Program-made: the position numbers and the translations under genes
Part shown: positions 1 to 11,742 of the stretch, in pieces
How positions within the stretch are numbered: position 1 is the stretch's first letter
Layout: every line of letters starts with the position of its first letter
The notes under the pieces: model-generated
The model's database searches: none
The model's input: the letters and a program-made list of their open reading frames with translations, nothing else
Told to the model about the DNA's origin: nothing
Assembly (NCBI GenBank): GCA_036898135.1
Contig: CM072523.1
Coordinates: forward strand, 29,599,649 to 29,663,648
Source of the DNA: Oncomelania hupensis
Lineage: Eukaryota > Mollusca > Gastropoda > Littorinimorpha > Pomatiopsidae
Direction: 5' to 3'
DNA: 64,000 nucleotides

Positions 1-89
1 ACAACTATGTACACAAATGACAGAAAAGACAGAAATAGAATAGCAAAAACCTATTCACAGCTATTTATATGCCCGGTTAGGCCCAGGAG

Positions 90-370
90 GAAAAACAGTA
101 TAAATATGTACAGCCGTGTATACACTTACAGATCAGACAGAGACAAAAGAGGAGAGAATGGCAGCGGGATACAAATCAGTCTGAAAAATGCAGTTTGAAG
201 AGGTGGGTTTTGAGGGCCTTTTTGAATGCTTATGTTGCGGATATGGGAGGGAAGGGAATTCCACTGCTTAGGTGCGGAGTAGGCGAAAGCACGCTGGCCA
301 CTTTGACCCTATTTCTGAATGAACCACGCGTCATGGAGAGTGCGTCTTTGGTGTCTGGGGTAGGGTGAGG
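90..370 (-). pseudogene. LINE reverse transcriptase C-terminal relic
   Basis: Read on the minus strand, about 240-310 gives the peptide GQRAFAYSAPKQWNSLPSHI, matching the conserved C-terminal pattern of CR1/L2/jockey-type LINE proteins (the GxRAFSxxAPxLWNSLP block). Flanking frames are open only with a frameshift, so this is a decayed fragment. No ends or target-site duplications were found. The family assignment is inference from the motif. Confidence 0.5.
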
Positions 371-1097
371 TCCATTTTATCATCCTAAAACGAAAAACCT
401 CACCGAGCAATTCATATAATATAAGTTTTGTTTCTTCCTTGCTTTGATAGATGCTATATTTAGCTCAAGAATGGTGGCTAGCCGCACAAAAAAATACGGA
501 ATACTTATTCATTAATCAAATGACGATACTTTCGAACGAGTTATTTCTTTGTTGTACATTTATTTTGTTAACACTTACTATATATGGTAAAAGGATCTGT
601 CGAGGAAGAAGAGAGGGAGAGGGGGAGGAGGAAGGGGAGTAGTCAAAGTGGGTGCCTTTAAAATAGTATATTCTATCATTGAGTATCTTCAGAGTGCGCG
701 CTCGAAGCTGCAGCTGAAAATAGTCTTCAGTAGGGAGGCACCAAGTTTATGTTGCAGTTCTCTCCCCTGAAACTAGTTCTCGGTAATATCGGATAGTGAG
801 AATTCCCAAAAGCTTCCTTGTTTGGTAGAAGAATGTGGACCCGTTGACATAATATGACTTATGCAGTATAGCTAGTAAAATAAAATAACTTTAGATTGTC
901 CTTTATTGCATTACATTTTTCGTCAATCACTTTACAATAGTGTATCTCTATGTTGCTGCTGCTGTTTAATATCCGCTCCAGTCAACCCTGGATGTGAGTT
1001 AAAAGTTGTTGTTTTTTCTTATATGTGTATTTGTATTGTATTGGTTTGGTTCGGTTTATTGTTGCTGCTGCAGCTGTTGTTGATTCTGTTAATAAGT

Positions 1098-1131
<34 letters not shown>

Positions 1132-1245
1132 GTTTCTTCTTCTTCTTCTTCTTCTTCTTCTTCTTCTTCTTCTTCTTCTTCTTCTTCTTCTTCTTCTTCT
1201 TCTTCTTCTTCTTCTTCTTCTTCGTGTGTGTGTGTGCGCGCGCGT
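1098..1245. repeat. (GTT)n-(TTC)n-(GT)n compound microsatellite
   Basis: A (GTT)n run is followed by about 90 bp of uninterrupted TTC (about 1134-1223), then (GT)n/(GC)n. The TTC run is a perfect homopurine-homopyrimidine mirror repeat. The open frames here (poly-Phe, poly-Leu, poly-Glu) are products of the repeat, not genes. Confidence 0.95.
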
Positions 1246-1718
1246 GTGAGAGAGAGTCCTTGTTTACACAATATTATCTGGACAAATCAGTGAACATCTA
1301 CATAACTTGTATTGACATGCCTACTTGTTTTGACGTAAATATACAGTGTGCATGTGCAGGAGTAACCTGCAATCTGCACCCATAGGAAGGGCTGACAGAC
1401 GAAATAGGAACTCCAAAAGAACTTGTACTATTTAATAAGGACCGTAGTCTTTATTTCCTCGCCATATGATGTTTCTACGACTAGATGAGGCATTCTCCAA
1501 TCTCTCGTGTCAGAGAGGGAGGAAACCGCGTCAAGGAGTCTCAACCACGCTGTGGCGTGTCACTAAACTTCGTTCTACACCGAAACCGAAACAACCTTCG
1601 CATGACCGGTGTCACCTGACACGTCCTCAAAGTTCCGGGTGTCTTACTTTAGCCGGGCGCCTTTGCGCATGCGCCAGGTCATGTCGGTCCGGCTTTTTCA
1701 CGATGTTCTTAGGCGTCG

Positions 1719-1759
1719 TAACCCTAACCCTAACCCCCTAACCCTAACCCTAACCCTAA
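1719..1759. repeat. Interstitial telomere-like CCCTAA repeat
   Basis: About six head-to-tail CCCTAA units with one interruption (CCCCCTA). A second, shorter CCCTAA pair lies near 2063-2078. The unit equals the common metazoan telomere repeat TTAGGG on the other strand. Unique-looking sequence on both sides makes it interstitial rather than a chromosome end. Confidence 0.85.
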
Positions 1760-2219
1760 TCCTTACAAAGGCTACGATAACACTGTGCGCATGCGTCGAA
1801 TTTTGTAATGCGTCGACCAATCAGAATGCTCCCAGTCGTTCCCAGCCCAAATAAGATACGAGGAACTTTGACGATGTCACATCACTCTGATTTAGCACTG
1901 ATAAAATACATGCACTCCTAAAGCAATATCCTAGCTATGACAGCGAATGTGACGCACTAAAATGATTTCCTTAACATTTTAATTTCCATTAGTAGTTTCA
2001 GTCCAGGCCCAGATTAAATCCCCGGGAGTTAGTCTAGTTATGGTCCAGAATAACCACCGCCACCCTAACCCTAACCCTCCCTCCCCCCACTGCCCACCTT
2101 CTATTCCAAATCAGTCTCCACCAGTATAACCAATACGCTTCTACTCAAAATAACCAGTCCTTCGGGAGCTAAAACAGAACTGTTCCAGAACACCCCCCCC
2201 CCCCCTCACCACATAACAT

Positions 2220-3160
2220 GAGAGTTAAACTGGGACTAGTTCAAAAACAGGTCAGAGGGGAGTTTAACTGGGATAGGGACAGAAAAGGTCCCACCCCAAC
2301 AAACCTATAAAGTAATACAGGGGAGTAACACTGGGATAAGTCCTAAACATACCCCCTAAACATCTATAAAACATAGAGTTAAGCTGGGATATGTCCACAG
2401 CCCCTATAACATACGACAAGGGAGTTAAACTGGGAAACTTCCAAGTCAGCTCCAAGCAAACTTAATACACAAAAGCTAAACAGGGGAGTTAAACTGTGAC
2501 AAGTCCATAACAACCCTTGACTTTCTTAACGTAACACGGAAGAACTGGAACAGGGCCAAACAGTCACACACACACATACACCCCTCAACCCCCGTTCCCC
2601 TTGCACCTTAACACACTATAGAAGATTTAAAGAAGGAACATTACAGGGGAGTTGAAGAGGGCCAGATCCAGAACAGCCTCCAGTCACACCTATAAAACAC
2701 TACAGGGGAGGTAAACTGTGACAGGGCCAGAACAGCCAACTCACCGACACACACACCGTTAAAACATTTTCAGGGGAGTTAAACTGCTGGGACACCACCC
2801 ATTCCCCCCACACAACTATAGAACACTACAGGGGATTTAAACTGGGACAGGTTTAGAATAGGTCCCTCCCACCTATAAAACACTAAAAGGGAGGTAAACT
2901 GGTAGGTACCGAAACACTCCCACCCCTCCCCAACGCTTAAATGAAAACTAAGAAGAGTTAAACTGGGACAGGTCAAGAACCTCCCACTCCTTCCACACAC
3001 ACACCTCTATAAAACATTAGAGAGGAGTTAAACTGGGACATGTTTAGAATAGACTCCCCCCCACCTATAAAGCACTAAAAGGGAGTTAAACTGGGAGGAA
3101 AGGGAGTTAAACTTGGACAGGTCAAGACTACCCCCGCTCCCAAACACACACACACACATA
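2220..3160 (+). repeat. Minisatellite array A (GAGTTAAACTGGGACAGG)
   Basis: About fifteen degenerate units of roughly 55-75 bp share the core GAGTTAAACTGGGACAGG followed by a C-rich stretch and CCTATAAAACACTA. Core copies are seen at about 2225, 2262, 2323, 2383, 2421, 2486, 2773, 2832, 2953, 3025 and 3082. No gene is visible here. Confidence 0.85.
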
Positions 3161-3166
3161 CACAGG

Positions 3167-5300
3167 ACCTGTCCCAGTTTAACTCCCCTTTTGTGTTGGG
3201 GCGGGGAGGGGGAGAGCTGTTCTGGGCCTGTCCCAGGTTAACTCTCCTGTATTGGGGTTAATAATTTTTTTTAAAAGGAGGAGGCCATTCTGGACCTGTC
3301 CAGTTAAACTCCCGTGTAGTTGGAGGAGGGGGGAGGGGCGGGGGGCTTTTTCTGGATCTGTCCCAGTTAAACTTCCCTGTAGTGGTTAATAGTTATGTTT
3401 AGTGGTACCATTCCGCACCTGGACCTGCCCCAATTTAACGTCCCTTTTGTGTTTTACAAGTGTGCTTGGTTTAACTCCCCTTCTGTGTTCTTCTGTATTT
3501 TAGGAGTGTGCTGGGGGTAAGGGATGGGTAGGGATTAGAGCTGTTCTGGACCTGTTCCAGTTTAACCCCACTTCTGTGTTTTATGAGCGTGTTGGGGGAG
3601 GGGAGGGAAGAGGGGATGAGTGGGGGTTGTGACCTGTCCCAGTTTAACTCCCCTAGTGAAGGGCGTAGTGGTTAATAGTTAAGTTGTGATTAAATCCCTG
3701 TAGGTTGATTGTTTTATTTAAAGGCGCTGTTCTGGACCTGTACAAGTCTAACTCTCCTTTTATGTTTTGTGTGGTTGGGGGGAGGGCAGGGGGAATGGGA
3801 GTGTCTGTTCTGGACCTGTCTCAGTTTAACTCCTCTTTTGTGTATATAGTGTGCTGGGGCTTTAAGTATGCATGGGGACTGACCTGGGCCTGTCTCAGTT
3901 TCCTATCCTATCCTATCCCGTAACTCGAAAGTCGTTGGGGACCACAGATGATCATTTAACCAGCGTACTCCATCTTTCTCTGTCCTCAGCAACCTTCATG
4001 GCTTCGCCAGTAAGCCACTCCATTCTCAAATGTTGTCCTCCCACCTCTTTTTCTGTCTCCTTCTTCTTCTGCGTCCTTGCACCGTGCCTTGCAGGAGGGT
4101 CTTTGCAAGGCCTGATACTCTTGTGACGTGGCCATACCATTGGAGTTTCCCTTTCTTCACCACTGGGTTGTCCAATGGCTTGTGTGATGGTCTGTCGGAC
4201 TTCGTCACTGGTGATGTGATGGGGATAGGAAATGCCCAGAAGTCTTCTGTAGAACCTCATCTCCATGCTTTGTATTCTTCGTTGTAGGTCTGCTGTGAGG
4301 CTATGTTTCGGAAGCATAATATAGGAAGATGGGAATGACAAGGGAGCGCAGCAACCGTATTTTGGAGTGTAGACTGATGGTCCCAGTTTAACTCTCCTGT
4401 ATTGGTCTTAATAGTTAGGGGAAGGCTGTTCTAGACCTGTCCCATTTAAACTCCCTTGTTGTTGGGGGGTGGGGGCTGTTCTGAATCTGTCAAAGTTTAA
4501 TTCCCCTGTAGAGATTAATAGCTCTGTTTAGGGGTACTGTTCTGAACCTGTCCCAGTTTAACTTCCCTTTTGTATTTTATAAGTGTGCTTGGGGCTGCTC
4601 TGGACATGTTCCATGATCCAGTTTAACTCCCCCTTCTTTGTTTTATGAGTGCGTTGTGGGTGGGTGGGTTGGGGCTGTTTAAGTTTAACTCGCCTTCTGT
4701 GTTCTTCTGTATTTTATGAGTGTGTTGGTGAAGGAAGAAAGGGGGAGGGCTGTTTTGGACCTGTTCCAGTTTAACTCCCCTTCTGTATTTTATGAGTGGG
4801 TGTGTGGGGGGGGGGGGGGGGGCGGGACAGGCTGTACTGGACCTATTCCACTTCAATTCCCCTGGTGAAGGGCGTAGTGGTTAATAGTTAAGTTGGGGTT
4901 TAACTCCCTGGAGATTAATAGTTTTGTTTAAGGGTTCTGTTCTGGGCCTGTGTCAGACTAACTCACCTTTTGTGGTTTGTGGTTTATGAGGTAGGGCTGT
5001 TCTGGAACTGTTTCAGTTTAACTTCCCTTTTGTGTATTTAGTGTGGGGCTTTACGTGCGCTAGTAGGCTGGCTTGGACCTGTCCCAGTTTAACTCTCCTG
5101 TAATGAGGTTAATAGTTATGTTTAACAGATGGGCTGGGCCGGGAAAGAAGGGCGGTTCTGGACCTGTCCAAGTCTATATCTCCTTTTGTGTTTTATAAGT
5201 GTTCTTGGGGGTTGTTCTGGATCTGTCCCAGTATAACTGCCCGGGTCAAGGGATGTAGTGGTTAAATGTTTATCTCCGTAGTGGATGTTCTGGATCTGTT
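3167..5300 (-). repeat. Minisatellite array B, opposite orientation to array A
   Basis: The same unit as at 2220-3160 runs on the other strand: the core reads CCTGTCCCAGTTTAACTCCC, followed by TTTTGTGTTTTATAAGTGTG and a G-rich stretch. Dozens of degenerate units are present. The array is interrupted by an RTE 3' fragment at 3902-4379. It meets array A at a CA-rich stretch near 3142-3165. Confidence 0.85.
3902..4379 (-). mobile_element. RTE-type LINE, 5'-truncated 3' fragment
   Basis: On the minus strand this encodes the C-terminal end of the same RTE protein found at 35090-36907 (blocks like KLRWYGHVTR and RWEDNIREWTG, here degenerate). It ends in the family's (ATCCT)n tail at 3902. Near-identical 10-mers GTCTCAGTTT (3892-3901) and GTCCCAGTTT (4380-4389) flank it and may be the target-site duplication, although the host minisatellite itself repeats that motif. 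Confidence 0.85.
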
Positions 5301-5500
5301 CTAGTTTCTCCCCTTCGGTGTTTTATAAAAATGTTTTTTTTTTTAATGGCTGTTCTGAACATGTCTTGTATGACTCTTCTCTTGCCCACCTATAACCTAT
5401 AAACATTGCTAACCAGATGGGGGGAGGGGGGAGGGAGGGGGGCTAGTCTGGACCTGATCCAATCTGATCTCCCACCTGTTCCAGGAGTTGTTTTGGTACA

Positions 5501-5501
<1 letters not shown>

Positions 5502-5589
<88 letters not shown>

Positions 5590-5860
5590 TATTTTTTTAA
5601 TAGCGCAAAATCAAAGTTAAAGCTTGCTCTAAGCGCTCGCACGCATACACACACATACGCTCGCAAGGATACATTTTTAAACAATGTGGTAAACATTATG
5701 AGATAAAACAGTTAAACTTCGTAAGAAATAATACAAACATCACCTCTAACAAGGATAAATATTTGAACAATACGGTACAACATTATGAGATAAAACATGT
5801 TAAACATAGTAAGAAATAATAACGAACACCACATCGAAAGTATAAAAACTCTTGTTTAAA
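5502..5860 (-). mobile_element. (TAA)n tract plus LINE 3'-end relic
   Basis: A perfect (TAA)n tract of about 80 bp is followed by TTTAATAGCGCAA and a run of CGCACGCATACACACACA. The same order (TAA tract, ATAGCGCAA, AAAGCGCTTG, CA-rich) occurs at 14425-14600 at the 3' end of the L2-like LINE. I read it as a minus-strand 3' end of that family. The coding part is absent. Confidence 0.55.
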
Positions 5861-5871
5861 GAGAGACACCC

Positions 5872-6072
5872 GTGGGGCCGGGTAGCTCAGTTGGTAAGAG
5901 CGTCTTGCTAGTAACCGAAAGGTCGCTGGTTCGAATCCCGGATTGGTCAGCGTGTGATCATATTATTTTCCCCTTTACCAACAACTGGCCCGCTGGTGTC
6001 AGTATAAATCGGTCCAGTAGTCACCTATATGCGAAAGTGTCGTGTGATTATAATCTACAAACAACAACAACA
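5872..6072 (+). mobile_element. tRNA-derived SINE with 10-bp target-site duplication
   Basis: Positions 5876-5948 fold like a tRNA: A box TAGCTCAGTTGG, B box GGTTCGAATCC, six of seven acceptor pairs, and loop CTAGTAA giving anticodon AGT (Thr-like). The anticodon stem is badly paired and an unrelated 3' body ending in (CAA)n follows, so it is a SINE rather than a functional tRNA gene. The 10-mer AGAGACACCC flanks it at 5862-5871 and 6073-6082, which fixes both ends. Confidence 0.9.
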
Positions 6073-6108
6073 AGAGACACCCATACATACACACAAAGGG
6101 ACTCAATT

Positions 6109-6545
6109 GGAGGCACGGTGGTCTAATGGTAGTGCTTTAGCTTGCGGATCTGAAAGTCCCGGGTTCGAGTCCTGTCCGGGCCATTGTGTTGTGTCCCTGG
6201 GATAGACACTTTACTCCCGTTTCCTACTCCTTCGGATTAGAGTATAAACCGAGGTCTGGTCTGTGTGTCGCATACATTCCATCATAACGGACTTTAAAGA
6301 TCCTGACGCTCATGTCCTAGACGGGTGAGTGCCGGTGACAAGAACACACCCAGCACGCACTTGGTCCTTCTCCCCCATTCCTGGCTGGCCAGGATAGTGC
6401 TCAGTTGTCCGGGCGTCAGACCATGCGCCCGAAGGCTGCGGGTGGGCGTCTCGGGCGGTTCGAGTTAGATCCTGTATCGGCCAGCGCCTGGAGTCTGGTC
6501 AAGTACGGCGAGATAAGTGCGCTATAAAAATCATCAGTAATAATA
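6109..6545 (+). mobile_element. tRNA-derived SINE, ~430 bp, full length
   Basis: A tRNA-like head lies at 6112-6183, with B box GGTTCGAGTCC and six of seven acceptor pairs (GGCACGG with CCGGGCC). The body is GC-rich and ends GTGCGCTATAAAAATCATC then (TAA)n. An inverted, nearly complete copy lies at 7322-7742. Partial copies are at 11420, 21360 and 43312. The shared GCGCTATA-(TAA)n end resembles that of the L2-like LINE in this window, so that LINE may mobilise it (inference). Confidence 0.88.
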
Positions 6546-6679
6546 ATAAGAAAAAAAATAATAATTGTCCCAGATTAACTCCCGTAGAGTGCATCTGGGA
6601 CTGTGTCAGATTTTCTCTCCATTGAAAAGGGGGCTGGTTTGGCACTGGCCCAGTTTAATTTCTTGTAGTTTTTCTAATA

Positions 6680-6825
6680 CCTATTCTATCCTATCGCTTA
6701 ACTCGAAAGTCGTTTGGGGCACCACATATGATCTTTTACCCAGTGTACTCCACCTTTCTCTGTCCTCAGCAGTCCTCATGGCTTCACTCAGTGTCAAGCC
6801 AGTCCAACATTTTCCAATGCCGAAG
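6680..6825 (-). mobile_element. RTE LINE 3' fragment (short)
   Basis: CTATTCTATCCTATCGCTTA followed by the family's 3' end (GGGGCACCACAxATGATC, CTTTCTCTGTCCTCAGCAG). About 145 bp, truncated after the sequence homologous to the last ~45 codons of the RTE protein. Confidence 0.8.
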
Positions 6826-7321
6826 TAACTCCCTGAGGGCTGTTCTGGCACACATAGAGAGTCAGTCTAGTTTATGACCTTGATCGTCCCTATGTAATCT
6901 TCATTCCCCGATTAACTCCCGTGGAGTTACCCTGGGCCTGGGCTGAAACTACTACCAGGAGTAAAACTGGTAATGTGGGAAGGGAGGGGGAGCAGTTTCG
7001 GCACGTTACACCGGCCTACGTACAGCGGTAAATGTAGACCTGTATTCATTGTTTTTATATAGTTCTTTCTTAGCTCCAGTGCAACTCAAGACGCCGGATG
7101 AATCAACTTTGACGCACTGATTGTGACTGCTTGTCCCAAGAAGAAGAACTGTAGATCTACGTGTAATGTCAAAGATAATGTTAATCTTCGGCGATACGTT
7201 ATCTTTTCGCCCGACGTTTTATTTTCTAAGAACTGGTGTTTGTAAGGCGCTAGTAATAGAAGGTTCTTTGAGCGCAGGGTGTAAAATAAGGTGAGAGCTC
7301 AATTCTGTTATTTACTTTTAT

Positions 7322-7742
7322 TTAGTTAATCGTTCTTATATAGCGCTTTTCCAGCTCAAGAGCTGCTTAAGGCGCTGGCCGATACAGGATCTAACTCAAG
7401 CCGCCCGAGACGCCCACCCGCAGCCTTTGGGCGCATGGTCTGACGCCCGGACAACTAAGCACAATCCTGGGCAGCCAGGGATGGGGGAGAAGGACCTAGG
7501 TGCATGCTGGGTGTGTTCTTGTCACCGGCACTCACCCGTCTAGGACATGAGCGTCAGGATCTTTAAAGTCCGTTATGATGGAATGTATGCGACACAGACT
7601 AGACCTCGGTTTATACTCTCATCCGAAGGAGTAGGAAAACAGGAGTAAAGTGTCTTTCCCAGGGACACAACACAATGGCTCGGCCAGGGCTCGAACCCGG
7701 GACCTTCAGATCCGCAAGCCGAAGCACTACCATTAGACCTTA
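7322..7742 (-). mobile_element. tRNA-derived SINE, ~420 bp (minus strand)
   Basis: This is the reverse complement of the SINE at 6109-6545 over almost its whole length. The B box reads here as GGCTCGAACCCGGGACC and the 3' end as TATATAGCGCTTTTCCAGC. Together with the plus-strand copy it forms a ~420-bp inverted repeat about 0.8 kb apart. Confidence 0.9.
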
Positions 7743-7850
7743 TTTATTTATTTTTAGTATTTATCATTTGCTTATTTACTGATTGACTTATTTTCTTATT
7801 AATGGATTTACTTATTAATTTATTTAGCTTATTTATTGTATTTATTATTT

Positions 7851-8172
7851 CCTATCCCTATCCTATCCTGTCCCGTAACCCGAAGGTCGTAGGGGCACCA
7901 CAGATTATCGTTTAACCAGCATACTCATTCTTTCTCTGTCCTCAGCAGCCCTGATGGCTTCGCTCAGTGTCAAACCAGTCCATTCTCAAATGTTGTCCTT
8001 CCACCTCTTTTTCGGTCTCCCTCTTCTTCTACCTCCTTGCACTGTGCCTTGCAGAATAGTCTTTGCAAGGCCTGATTATCTGGTGACGTGGCTATACCAT
8101 CGGAGTTTCCGTTTCTTCACCACTGTGACTCCAATGGCTTGTGTGATGGTCTGTCGGACTTCGTCGTTGGTG
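7851..8172 (-). mobile_element. RTE LINE 3' fragment
   Basis: Starts with CCTATCCCTATCCTATCC and matches the RTE 3' coding region on the minus strand up to the TCGTTGGTG block. Roughly 320 bp, truncated at its 5' end. Confidence 0.85.
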
Positions 8173-8179
8173 TCATAGT

Positions 8180-11100
8180 TACTCCCGCCGTTTACCCGCG
8201 TAAACCACCGGATACCTTAACATTTACATTTATTATTTACTAACTTGGATTTGCCAAAGCCCATCGAGGTGCTGATGACGGAAACAACGCAGACCAAGCA
8301 ACCCAGACCATTCAGCAATGAATGAGGAATGGGTGTTGTACAACAGCGTGAGAGAGGGTGGGCACCGCTCTAACAGAGCTGGACTTGTCTAACGGGAGGC
8401 ATTGAACACCTCTTTTTGCAACGCTTGCAAATAAAACTTATTTATTTATTCATTTAATCCTTTCGGTGCCAGACATTTAGAACACTTAATGGTTTCTTAA
8501 TGATGGCGCTAATTTGGTTAATGTTTTGTATTGTTTTGTATTGTATTGTATTGTACGGTATTATATTGTATTGTAGATTTGAACAATGATTTCTATTACG
8601 AGACATTCCATGGTTATTTGCCTATGGGCCTTAATGGTTTCAGTTTCACACTCATAATTGCCAGTTTTTTTTATAGCATAGTCAGTTCTCAAAGTGTTCA
8701 GTGCAACACCCTGTTAAGTGCTCGGTATCAAATTGCGCTATTCTCGGAAAGTCAAGCTTAAGGAGGACAAGATTAGTATTTTTGGGGCCTAACTCTTTTT
8801 TTCCGGACTTAACTCTGCTGCGGCTTCCGTTCTTTCTTTCTGATCTTTTGAAATAGTTGTCTTCCATAGCTAGGCTTATATGCATAGCACACTGACTGCG
8901 TAAGCGAGTCTAACGATGGCCTCGGCTACAGTCTCAGCTACCCAGTGTGTTGTGCATTTCTAACGAGGAAATGAGGCGATGTTATGACGTTTTTTACCAG
9001 AGCTAGATTTCAAATTCAGTTTTGATTGAAAACTATTCGATATCTCTCGATTTGTTTGTTGATTGTTTTTTTTAACAATTGGGGCTACGTTTGTTAATTA
9101 TGCAGAATTTTTTTATTTTATTAATCTTCGAATTTTGCCATAGTTTCGCAGTATCAACTGGGATTGCAAAAAAATACCTCAGTTTGTAGAGCACTGTGCC
9201 CTCGTGTCCTGAGGTTTATCCTGATGGTCCTGGATGCGGTAACACCAAAGAGCTTTGATCTTTGGTAACACTAGCTGGAGCTCCGAGTATAAATTTAGCG
9301 TTAACGATTACTGGAACCAATACCTATCGTCCCCTATACGCTTATATGTCCGGGGACGTTAATCTATTTTAACTAAAACTAACTAACTGGAACCATTAGA
9401 ACCTGCGCCATTGTGCAGACTCTCAGTGTCGGCGGAGAGCACTGGTCATCTTACTACTTAAATCAGCCTGGCCCAGCCAACTCCCACTCCCACTCCCCAC
9501 TTCCACCATTCTGATTTTCAGAGATCGGGGCTGGAGAAAGTGTGACCAGGACTAATCGATTTCGGTGCTGGTTCGTAACAGGTGTTGGTGCCGGGGTCCA
9601 ATATCCTTAGTGTACTATGTTGTGTGTATGTTGTGCGTGTTTGTGTGTGAGCGTGTGTATTTCACTCATCCCACCTTTTTTAACCTGTGTGTGTGTGTGT
9701 GTGTGGGTGGCCAAGTGTAAGGGCTTGTAGATGTATGTGTTGTTGTTGTATCAAATTTTATTCATCAGATTAACATAAGTTGTACTGATAACTAGTTTAA
9801 TAATATGTTTTACTTTGGAACTCATCAGTCATCTGCAATGATGTATGTGTTCGCTATTCTTCCATTCACTTAGCAAGCAACCAGAGATTATCCCGCATCG
9901 GAACAACTAAACATTGATATTAAAAAAAAGAAAACGACATCAGGAATCTGCAACTCAATACTAATAATTTATTGTAACATAATTATTAACTTACATTAAG
10001 AGTGTAATACAAGTACATGTGGACTTTGGAACTCATCAGTCATCTGCAATGAATCACGAGACAAGTCAACTGTTGGTTTTAATTATACCATGATATCAAT
10101 TTACTGACTGTAGACCATTTTCAAGAAAAACTCTATTTTAAAGAACTACAGTTGAGAATTCAAACCTGCGTTACTGTATAAATGCAATGAGGTAGAACAG
10201 TGTCGACTTCATAGTGTACTTTTTGTAATCCGAAAATTATTAATGTATTCATTATAATTATGACTTAATTGTCATAATGAGTCGATTTCAGTTAAAATCT
10301 TGCAAATAAGTTTTTTTAAAATAATATACTGGAGTATGGTTTATCTTTGTCTAACCGCTCATGTTTTATAACAGTAAAACATAACAATATTTTAATCCAG
10401 TTTGACATCATAACCATCACAGATGGCAAGTATCTGATAAAGACACGACAAACCTAAAAGATGTTTTCATATCGAAACTCAAGCAGTTTGAAAAGACGAT
10501 GAATCATCAGCAGAACCTTTTTCTGAAAAATAAACTTTTAAGAGATATAACTTGTACAAATAAATGAACGTCTGTGTTGGTAGCCTAGATTCAAGTCAAG
10601 TCAAGGCAAGCGAAGTAAGGTCTTGATATGACATCATAATGCAAAATGAAAGTAAAGAAAGAACTACTGGGCACCCTGTTTGCGTGCTTTACAAATAAGT
10701 GTAAATACAGCGGTGTGGATTTCCCAGCGTACGGCCTACTTTCGTGTTCAGCTTGGTTGATAGGAGTATGAGAGTTCGTTTGCACATTATGTGATATTGG
10801 GACACGAATAGGAGGACCCTCTTTATCTGCTTGTTTTATACTATTTTACTTTCCGTAAGTGGCCTTTCGGCTGTTGCAAAGCCTTAGAAAAAGCATATTT
10901 TGCTATTTTATTTTACTTCTTTTAAAGTAAAACTTAAAAAAAAACTGTTTTAAAGCTTAGAATTGAATACAAACTAGACGTTTTTATTGTATGTAGCAAT
11001 TTCTGAGTATTATTTTATGCATAAGCCTACTTTATAAGAAACTACCGGGTTTTCGAGGTGTGGTTGTACATGTATTATGCACTGACCTATATTTACTGTA

Positions 11101-11390
11101 ATGTAGTATTCATGGTATTATGTGTCTGGTAACGGGAAGCGTGTTGCGGGCACGGGTGTGTGTTGTTGTTATAGTTGTGATTGCTGTTGTTGTTTGTTTT
11201 ATCGTTGTTCATCTGAGTTTTGACAGTGGACTTTGTAGCAAATGTCTACAAAACGTGCTATCAAGAAGAAGAAGAAAAAGAAGAAAAGTTGGCAACTGTA
11301 GATAGACCTATGTTAAATGATGTACTGGGGGATTAGCCTACATTTTAGTTTTAAAAGCTTAATGAAATTATAAAAATCTTCTCTCGCCAA
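8180..11390. other. Intergenic, no gene seen
   Basis: Mostly AT-rich. It holds a degenerate (TTGTA)n run at about 8521-8575 and (GT)n near 9685-9705. A perfect 30-bp direct repeat begins ACTTTGGAACTCATCAGTCA at 9812-9841 and 10023-10052. No frame in it looks coding. Confidence 0.5.
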
Positions 11391-11419
11391 TCCATGGCAA
11401 AGACTCGCAGATGCAGCAT

Positions 11420-11565
11420 CTCACTTAAAGCCGCCCGATGCGCCCAAAGGCTGTAGGCGGGATCCTAGGGCGGTTTGAGTCAGAATCTTTATCGATCGGC
11501 CCGCGCCTTGATCAGCTCTTGAGACGGAAAAGCGCTATATTAGAACGTTTAAATAAATTAATCAA
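11420..11565 (+). mobile_element. SINE 3' fragment
   Basis: The segment AAGCCGCCCGATGCGCCC to AAAAGCGCTATATTAGAACG matches the 3' third of the SINE at 6109-6545 with local rearrangement: CCGCCC and GGGCGGTTTGAG occur as an inverted pair. It lies about 180 bp upstream of the first exon of the NHR gene. Confidence 0.6.
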
Positions 11566-11742
11566 TTCATTAATGAATGAATTAATTAATTAAGACTGGC
11601 GAAGTTATAATCCAGCTAGGTTCCTTTACACGCCAGGCGAACTCTTCTGGCATTTTAGAATAAAAATTTGCTGTTGTAATTCATTAAATAGGCCTATATT
11701 TATACTTGAATGGCTTGTGTGTGGCAGATCTGTGTGAGCTAG

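Noticed and set aside
906..1385. Long frames of poly-Leu, poly-Phe or poly-Glu
   Set aside because: They are translations of the (TTC)n microsatellite in different frames; similar artefacts at 5406, 14378, 14838, 20143, 22182, 49813 and 58757.
5876..5948. Functional tRNA-Thr (AGT) gene
   Set aside because: The anticodon stem is mispaired and the unit continues into a SINE body with target-site duplication.
6112..6183. Functional tRNA gene
   Set aside because: It is the head of a multi-copy SINE present in at least five places in this window.
9165..9245. tRNA-like A box (TACCTCAGTTTGTAGAGCAC)
   Set aside because: No acceptable B box or acceptor pairing; at best a very old SINE relic.
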